A DNA stretch of 64,000 bases, from positions 1-64,000 of the forward strand of contig JAWNZC010000364.1 in the NCBI GenBank assembly GCA_035771165.1, in the 5' to 3' direction. This document shows positions 56,730-64,000 of this stretch, piece by piece. A program made the translations under genes and the position numbers. The notes under the pieces were generated by a model. That model searched no databases, was not told the origin of the DNA, and saw nothing but the letters and a program-made list of their open reading frames with translations. Each line of letters begins with the position of its first letter. The first letter of the stretch is position 1. The stretch comes from Paragorgia papillata. Lineage: Eukaryota > Cnidaria > Anthozoa > Scleralcyonacea > Coralliidae.

Positions 56730-56822
56730 GTTGGATGTGAGAAAAGAAAGAAGAATTCCTCCGAGAGATAGAAATGCGAATATCACAATAAAAGCAAAGA
56801 GAAACAGGCCAGAGGCCGCCAT
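56730..56822 (-). CDS. Putative first coding exon of a small membrane protein, divergent to ADSL
   Basis: ATG at 56822 in GCCGCC context opens a 31-codon exon, mostly one hydrophobic helix (LFLFAFIVIFAFLSLGGILL). It ends AAC before the consensus donor GTGAGT at 56729. An N-terminal signal anchor is likely. It lies head-to-head with ADSL, with 154 bp between the two ATGs, consistent with a bidirectional promoter. Downstream exons were not identified with confidence. A candidate at about 55958-55840 follows an acceptor after a C/T-rich stretch but reads only 38 codons. Function unknown. Confidence 0.4.
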
Positions 56823-56976
56823 TTTAACAGCGGAAAGTAGAGGACGCAAGGAGTCTGGGTTCGAGGCGGGAATGCGCGGGATCTTGCGGGAGACAGAGCA
56901 CACGTGGTTTGACACTTGAATTTGACATCATTAATTTTGTTCAGTTATTAAATTGTTTTGGAATCGCTTGAAATCA
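56822..56976. promoter_or_regulatory. Bidirectional promoter between ADSL and a small membrane-protein gene
   Basis: The 154 bp between two head-to-head ATGs is richer in G/C and CpG than its surroundings (for example GGCGGGAATGCGCGGGATC) and has no TATA box, as expected of a shared housekeeping promoter. Confidence 0.45.
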
Positions 56977-59900
56977 TGGAAAGTACATCAGTTTTTCAAG
57001 CTTACCGAAGTCCTTTGACTAGTAGATATGCCAGTGTGGAGATGTCGTATAATTTTTCAGAAGAAAAGAAGTTTACTACGTGGAGAAGACTTTGGATTTT
57101 TCTCGCTAAAGCTGAGAAGGTGAGAAACGAAATTTTAGTATGGGGCCATGGGCCCATTGGCCAGTAATGGGGCAATTCCATGGTGGTAGCTATCGTTTAT
57201 TGTCAGGATATCATTGCTGGTCGTAATGATATCTTTTTTTTGGTACCACTGCGGCACTGCCAAGCATACAAAATTTTCAGAATTTTTGTACACTCAGCAC
57301 TACCGGTACTACCGAAATTCAATTTTTAGTAAGCTTCAGGTCTTCCAGATTTCTTTGTGACTGAAATCTAGTTTGACTTTCAGGAACTTGGTTTGGACAT
57401 TTCGGATGAGCAGATTTCTGAAATGAAGAATAATTTAAGCAAAATTGATTTCACTATGGCTGCAGCAGAAGAGAAGAAGAGAAGGCATGATGTAATGGCT
57501 CATGTGCACACATTTGCTGCATGTTGCCCAAAGGCTGCATCAATCATTCATCTTGGAGCAACATCTTGTTATGTTGGAGATAATACTGTGAGCCATTGTT
57601 TGTTTGTTTGTTTGTTTGTATGCTTATTTTTTAAATTTATTTATCTAGTTTTTTTTGTTTTTTACTTAATGTAATTTTTTTTAACTTTATTTATTTTATT
57701 ATTTTAAATTACCAATATGGTTTCTTTGCAGGATCTTATTGTCATGAAAGATGGTCTAAACATTCTTTTACCAAAAGTATGTTATTAAAAATCCTATTTT
57801 GTTTAAATTGGATGTTGTATTAGATTGTGCTAGTCTGAACTGTGCATGTTAATAATTTCCTTAGTTGGCTCGATGTATCGACAGATTATCCAAGTTTGCT
57901 GAAGAACACAAATCTCTTCCAACACTGGGATATACTCATTTCCAGTAAGTATGTTGTTATGCAGTGACTGAACTAGAAATGCTAAGCTTAACCTATTTCT
58001 GTCTGAGCCAGCCATGGTAGCCATTTATTATAGCCAGTACACATATTTTTACTTGTGACTGACTGACCGACTGACTGACCGACTGACTGACCGACTGACT
58101 GACCGACTGACCGACTGACTGACCAACTGACTGACTGACTGACTGACCAACTGACTGACTGACTGACCGACTGACTAACTGACTGACTGACTGACCAACT
58201 ACTGACTGACCGACTGACTGACCAACTGACTGACTGACTGACAGACCAACTGACTAACCAACTGACTGACTGACTGACTGACTGACCGACTGACTAACTG
58301 ACTGACCAACTGACTGACCGACTGACTGACCAACTGACTGACAGACCGACTGACTGACTGACTGACTGACCACCTGACCGACCGCCTGACCAACTGACAG
58401 ACAGACAGACTGACTGACCAACTGACTCTGACCGACTGACTGATTGACTGACTGACTGATTGACTGACTGACTGACCAACTGACAGACTGACTGACTGAC
58501 AGACCGACTGACTGCCCTGCCTTTGAGGTGTTTGAGTACTGTACATGTACTGTACTTGAAATTTTCTTTGGTTCAGTGTTTAATCCATTGCTCATGCCCA
58601 GGCTATCTGAGGGTTCTCTCTTTGATGAGCACTCGTACCATAAAAATTAATCATCTGGCATTAGACAATAGAGGGGACATTTTAATTTGGCTAGCTTAAG
58701 CAGGAGTAGGTTAAATTCTTCTTTAACAAATATTTTTCAGACCTGCACAATTAACAACTGTTGGCAAGAGGGCCTGTCTGTGGATATCTGATTTGATAAT
58801 GGATCTTACAAACCTAACTCAGGTTGAACAAAATTTGAGATTTCGTGGTGTAAAAGGAACAACTGGGACACAGGCTAGTTTTTTAGCTTTATTTGATGGA
58901 GATCATGACAAGGTACAGTTGAGTTAAAATATAAGAATAAACAAATGTAGACCAAAGTACTAAGTAAACTAATCCAATGGTTTGCATTATACAGTATATT
59001 TCTGTCAGTACTAACTCGCCAGTACAGTAGTAACAACAGTACACTACTGACATAACTGTACTGTACACTACTGTGGGTTGACTCTCAAATTTATGTGATG
59101 CAGCCTGTTTGTGCTTTTTTTGTGCATGGACAATTGATTCAGACCTGTATTATTTATTTTAGTCTGTTCTTACAGTAACTCTAACTTTTAAGGTTAACTA
59201 ATTCCTGCTTGAGCTGACTAAAAAATGGTCCCTTAATTATTTTACTCTGTCTAACAGCAGACAATTTTACTTGTCAGACATCAGAGGACCCTCAGACATC
59301 CTATACAGTAGGTATCAATGGGAAAACCTAAAATTTTTGGCTTGTTTCTCACTACATGTAATTAGGTTGAAAAATTGGATTTGTTAGTGACAAATATGGC
59401 TGGTTTCAAGGAGACATACATTGTGACTGGTCAAACATACAGTCGTAAAGTTGATTTGGATGTTTTAAATGCTTTGAGCAGCTTAGGAGCTTCAATACAC
59501 AAGGTACAGTTCACTGTAATACACCATTTTGGAATTCTTATTGCTCAGCAAACCATTACAGTGCAGTGTAAGCTATTTGTACATGATTAAAGTCATTCAC
59601 ACTATTTCTTCACCAATACCATCGTTCTTTCACAAATAATATAATTTCTCCCTTTCTTTCCTCGGTTATAACTTTAGATTTGTACAGACCTCCGGCTGCT
59701 CGCAAACCAGAAAGAGATTGAAGAACCTTTTGAGAAAAGTCAAATAGGTACAGAAAAAAAGGTATTTTTGTTTAATTAACGCAGTGTCAGAATGCTGTAA
59801 TGCTTATAAGTACAGTGTACCCTGTAATCACTCTTTTTTTGCATTCTCTCAGTGGCCAAAAGGTGACTTGTCTTTGCGGGTGTAGTTAAATAGAGTGGAT

Positions 59901-61591
59901 TAGACAGTAGGGGTATTTGCAGGGCCCAGTCCCATAACTTTACTGGCACAAAAATCTGTTAATTCGCATATCTAAATTAAGCCGTGAAAAGTGCATTCTA
60001 TACTACCATCTGTACTAGCCCCATTGCCTCTTCTGGTCTATCTCTGAACTATTTGTCTCTTTATTTTCAAGGCTCCAGTGCAATGCCTTACAAACGAAAC
60101 CCAATGCGAAGTGAGAGATGTTGTAGCTTAGCGCGTCATCTAATGACTCTTGTTGGCAATGCACAACAAACAGCTGCTGTACAATGGCTTGAAAGGACCT
60201 TGGATGACAGTGCAAACAGGTACAGTAACGTACCCATTGATGGTTGCAGCAGCCCAAAATTGTCCCTTTTACTCTGTCTAATGCCAGATTTTACTCTAAC
60301 TCCAGATATTCTTTCTTGCCAATTTAGGAGAATTTGTTTAGCAGAAGCATTTCTTACAGCCGATATTATACTTCAAACATTACAAAATATCTCAGAAGGC
60401 CTTGTTGTTTATCCTAAGGTAAAAATATGGTCCTGTAAGTGTTAGCTGGTTGTTCAGTTGCATGTAAAGTGTATAGCAATAATCCTTGTACAATGATATT
60501 AAGAAAAAAGAATAGCCAATTATTTTGAAGAAGCTTATGTATTTTAGTTGCGCAATTAGAAAAGTTGGCCTAGCTGTTGACCTTTTGTTCAACACGTGAA
60601 TTTAAGCTTACAGGTACATAAATATAAATTGTTTATTCTGTTTTAGGTTATTGAACGTCATATAAAACAAGAACTTCCTTTTATGGCTACAGAAAATGTT
60701 ATTATGGAAGTGGTGAAAAGTGGTGGAAATAGACAGGTACGGTATATGGAAATGGTTTTGTATTTTTGGCAGTATGCTGAGCATACAAAAACATCTAGTT
60801 TCATACACCCAGCAATCAGTCTGCTATTAAACATATAAAGAAATTGTATGCTTGGGAGCTAAGCATACAAAAAAAAGTTTGTACACTTTGCAGCTACCAG
60901 TATTGCTAAATGATTGTAAAAAGGATTTCTGAGGCAAATCCTACAGGTACTGCTACCCAGCACAATGTGACACCCATCTGTAAATACATCATTGTGGTAC
61001 ATGTAGTTGACTGCTTTGGGCTGTTACAAGATATACATGAACACCCTCATTCCCAGGGCCTTTTAGCTCATAGTAAACTTTAACATTAACCCATTCCTGC
61101 CTTTCTATTATATTTTTAAAAATGTGTTTTAAATTTCTTTCAAGGAATGTCATGAAAAAATCCGAGTGCTTTCCCAGCAAGCTGGAGCTGTGGTGAAGTG
61201 CGAAGGAGGTGATAATGATTTGGTGGAGAGAATAATGGCAGATGATTATTTCAAGGTCGTTCATGATAAACTAGATCTTATTATGGATCCTAAATCTTTC
61301 ATTGGTCGAGCTCCAGAACAGGTATTAGCAATGCAACAGTTGGGTTAACAAGACTAGTGATTTACCCATTCCTCCCTGAGCTAGCTAGAAACAGCTTCTC
61401 AATTGTTTTACTCTGTCTATTACCCAGCAATTTTACTCATCAAAGGGAGAACCCTCAGACATCCTAGGCACTGATTCAGATATTTATTATAATTTTATTT
61501 TTAGGTTACAAAATTTCTTCAAGTTGAAGTTCAACCAAAACTTAAAATTTATGAAGGGCAACTAGAAGGAACTGTAAAACTGAATGTGTGA
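56976..61591 (+). CDS. ADSL: Adenylosuccinate lyase, complete, 12 exons
   Basis: ADSL cleaves SAICAR to AICAR and adenylosuccinate to AMP, releasing fumarate, in cytosolic purine synthesis. Exons: 56976-57119, 57384-57587, 57732-57776, 57865-57944, 58741-58912, 59366-59503, 59678-59747, 60072-60219, 60328-60418, 60647-60736, 61145-61321, 61505-61591. All introns are GT-AG and phases match, giving 481 codons (human ADSL is 484). Key motifs are [11 protein letters not shown] (from about residue 82), [11 protein letters not shown] with the catalytic-type His at about 156, and the fumarase/aspartase signature [10 protein letters not shown] at about 286-295 with the catalytic Ser loop. The start is the ATG at 56976; an in-frame upstream extension has no ATG. 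AATAAA follows at 61617. Introns carry hairpin repeats and a (GACT)n tract but every exon is intact. Confidence 0.97.
58050..58515. repeat. (GACT)n/(GACC) microsatellite in ADSL intron 4
   Basis: About 460 bp of GACT units with frequent CCGA/CCAA variants. Ser/Val/Gln repeat ORFs on the minus strand are artefacts. Confidence 0.95.
58575..58720. repeat. CTGGC-core hairpin repeat in ADSL intron
   Basis: ATCCATTGCTCATGCCCAGG, CTATCTGAGGGTTCTCTCTT, CATCTGGCATTAGACAATAG and AGCTTAAGCAGGAGTAGGTT together make one unit with complementary ends. Further copies lie in other ADSL introns (59190-59320, 60258-60310, 61360-61470). Confidence 0.8.
59190..59320. repeat. CTGGC-core hairpin repeat in ADSL intron
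   Basis: TAATTCCTGCTTGAGCTGAC leads into TTTTACTCTGTCTAACAGCA and CAGAGGACCCTCAGACATCC, then TAGGTATCAATGGG. It is the same order as the 61360 copy. Confidence 0.75.
61360..61475. repeat. CTGGC-core hairpin repeat in ADSL intron 11
   Basis: ACCCATTCCTCCCTGAGCTA, TTTTACTCTGTCTATTACCC, TTTTACTCATCAAAGGGAGA and CCTCAGACATCCTAGGCA occur in this order, ending in a diverged inverse of the first block. Confidence 0.75.
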
Positions 61592-61616
61592 CATTTTGCT
61601 GCTTCAAAATGAAAGG

Positions 61617-61622
61617 AATAAA
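61617..61622 (+). terminator. ADSL poly(A) signal
   Basis: AATAAA lies 26 bp past the TGA stop, within GGAATAAAAATAC. Confidence 0.75.
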
Positions 61623-61750
61623 AATACAGTATGTATCATACATGCAGATATTTACCAATTATTCGCTGAAGGCGAGGTGTCAATATCAGTGTATAATAAC
61701 CGAGACTAAGTCGAGGTTATTATTCACCAATTCACTGAGCCTGAGTCGAA

Positions 61751-61963
61751 TAATTGTTTTAGTATAAATACACATTTTCATACTTTTAGGAACAGTGTTT
61801 TCTTTAAAATTGTTAATTTCCTCTTCTGCCATTGACAAACTGGCTGGTGGCCATTTTGAATAAACGCTGTAGGTGATTATCAAGAAATAATCCAAGGTAG
61901 CTCGACCAATCATCGCACAAGATTTTCTATAATCACCTGTGTATTTATACTAAAAGACAATAA
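61751..61963. mobile_element. Fold-back MITE downstream of ADSL
   Basis: TAATTGTTTTAGTATAAATA plus CACA at the left is matched by the inverse TGTGTATTTATACTAAAAGA plus CAATAA at the right. It is 213 bp and non-coding. Confidence 0.8.
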
Positions 61964-62129
61964 TGTTAACTAATGTTCACAATACCCACAACTAAACATT
62001 CTTCTCACACAATAATTCTTTAATTATCAAATGTTGGTTGCATTTAATAATATAAATAATTCTACACTTTATACAAATAATATGATTTACTCAAGTTAGT
62101 GGCTTAATTTAATTATTTTACTGTACATG

Positions 62130-63910
62130 TACAGTACTTTGGTTGTTTTCATCCAGTAGTTTGGTCATAAGATTTCTTGACAAGCATAAACTTTGGAAAA
62201 AACTTTGCATCTGGGCTAATGCTGATGATACTCTCCCCTCCGACAAGATGGGGAACCATGAACAGCCAAACCAATCCAAAAGGTTACTTGTGATCCCAAA
62301 TTTTCTTAATCTATACAGCAGAGTAGAGTGATCTACTCTGTCAAAGGCTTTAGCCATGTCCGGCCATAAAAATAACATCTGTCTCCTTGCCCATATCGAG
62401 ATTCTTACCAATAGTGTTTAGGACCGAGAGCAGCTGGGTCGTGCAGGATTTACCACTCACACTCACAAAACCATGTTGTGCCGGATGCAGAAGTGATTCG
62501 ATGTGGGATATAAGGCGGTTTAAAATACAGCGCTCCAAGACTTTACCAACTACTGACAATAACGAGATCGGGCGATAGTTTTCCACATAATCTTTCTTTC
62601 CTGATTTGAATAATGGAATAATATTGGCCAATTTCCACTCTTTAGGGACTTTTGCTACACGGAGAGATTTGTTAAACAATTTACACAGGGAACTTGATAG
62701 TGTTGATGCGCATTCCTTCAAAATTCGAGTTGAAATTCCATCGTGACCGTGTGCCTTAGCAAGATTTAGGGAAAGCAAAGCTTTCAATACTTTATCTTCT
62801 TCAAGTTCAATGCATGAAATATGTGGAATATCTTGTTGTTCTGATGTTAACTGGATATTATCATCTGATGGTTGAGTATAACATGATTGAAAATAACTGT
62901 TAAACATCGTTGCTATTTCCTGCGAAGATACAGTACTCTTTCTGGATATTGGACAAAACACAGAAACTGATTTAGGTACAGAGCTTCCTGATTTTGATTT
63001 AATCTTAAACACTGACCAAAAGCGTTTAGGATTGTCCTTAAGTAAGGTACCAAGGGATGAGTAGAAAGACTCGCGACTTTCCCTAACTGCGTTTTTGACC
63101 ATGGTACGAAGTTCCCTGAACTTTTGTTGGAGATATGCGGTCATCTTTTGAAGAAATTTTCTCCGTACAGATAACTTTTTACGGATTAAGTGTAGGATGT
63201 TTGAAGTGATCCAGGGGGTAACGCAGCGATGTTTTACAATCTTCGAAGGGAGATAATCATCGAGAGCAGATAAAACAAGATGTTTCCATGCCCCCCAGTC
63301 TTCATCTATGTCGTTGTTAGCATCAGAAATCCACGAGCTTAGATTAATAGCTTGTATAGGGCCCCTTTTAGACCAGAAAAATCAGCCTTGGTATAGTCAT
63401 AAACTTTACGCTTTAATTCAGGTAACTTATTAAATGGAATTCTCACATTAAAGCAAATAATACGATGATCGGTAGACATGTTCAAGAGCGAGGGTTCACA
63501 AATTTCTTGGATATTCACCAGATCAGGCTCTGTCGTGATTCGCAGAAGAGATTTTCCAGATATCCAGAGCCACTACAGGCTGAATCCGTCAATGTTATAT
63601 CAGGAAAGTTAAAGTCGCCAGAAACAATAACTTGGTCGTATTTGGAGAGCAGATTTCCAGTTAAAAGTATGAAATCTTGAATATTGTTGTTGTCAGGCGG
63701 TCTATAGGCTAGCAACAAATAAATATCCATTTGGCATAGCTAGGCAGAGTACATTCCACAGCAACTAGATCAATGTTAGAGGTACTATTAAAATCAACTC
63801 TTGTAGAGTTGATAAAACTGACTTCTCTCGTCGCGATCAAAACGCCACCACCATGCCGATCGTCGTCACGGTCCGCTATAAATATGTTATAAAATGCAAA
63901 ATTAAATTGC
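62130..63910 (-). mobile_element. Non-LTR retrotransposon (jockey/CR1-like) fragment, inactive
   Basis: The minus strand holds part of an apurinic-type endonuclease (GGGVLIATRE near 63840, AYRPPDNNN near 63690, VSGDFNFPDI near 63620), then a linker and the N-terminal half of a reverse transcriptase (YRPISLLSVVGKVLERCILN near 62580, SGKSCTTQLL near 62450, DMAKAFDRVDHSTLLYRL near 62340). Frameshifts separate the endonuclease pieces (about 63715) and the palm motif (about 62375), and the catalytic YADD box region is deleted or degenerate. The 5' end stops near 63910 in unrelated sequence. It is therefore truncated at both ends and dead. Confidence 0.88.
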
Positions 63911-64000
63911 AGGCCCACTTTTCACACACCTCCCCACCATCTCCCTAGAAGACCGCTACACAGGCTAAACACGGCGCAGAGCGGTTGCAGTCTTCTCACA

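Overview
This is an AT-rich metazoan nuclear window with spliced, intron-rich genes, GT-AG introns, SINEs, non-LTR and DNA transposons and very abundant simple repeats. Conserved animal genes, a PRD-class homeobox gene and the dispersed-repeat style suggest an early-branching marine invertebrate. An anthozoan cnidarian is my best guess, but it is an inference and nothing here proves it.

Layout. (1) 208-21053, plus strand: a HID1 (hid-1/Dymeclin-type Golgi protein) gene missing its first exon(s). It is rebuilt from 26 exons, all but one with recognisable splice sites. Its 3' third is perfectly open, but exons at 2974-7596 and at about 11.1, 13.5 and 15.5 kb carry frameshifts and stops. Its introns hold a hAT-like element with an 8-bp target duplication, several large fold-back elements and most of the microsatellites. 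(2) 22.1-29.6 kb: gene-poor and full of fold-back (MITE-like) elements. (3) 29.6-31.6 kb: a two-exon gene with a TATA box and poly(A) signal, encoding a 183-residue secreted protein with 22 cysteines. (4) 35808-32336, minus strand: a multi-exon mitochondrial ribosomal protein uS7m (MRPS7) gene made of short exons. (5) 36-44 kb: transposon and repeat remnants. (6) 49705-45606, minus strand: a three-exon PRD-class homeobox gene, closest to unc-4/UNCX, with an eh1-like repressor motif. (7) 49.8-56.6 kb: tRNA-derived SINEs, AT and CAG/CAA microsatellites, two unassigned ORFs. (8) 56.7-61.6 kb: a divergent promoter between a small membrane-protein first exon (minus) and a complete 12-exon adenylosuccinate lyase gene (plus). 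(9) 62.1-63.9 kb: a dead jockey/CR1-like LINE fragment on the minus strand.

The genes are unrelated housekeeping and developmental loci and form no operon or shared pathway. The most distinctive content is repetitive: a 5S-rRNA-derived SINE family (four copies), at least two tRNA-derived SINE families, more than fifteen fold-back elements, and a short hairpin repeat (more than 20 copies) whose core CTGGCGTTAGCCAG is shared while its self-complementary ends differ between copies.
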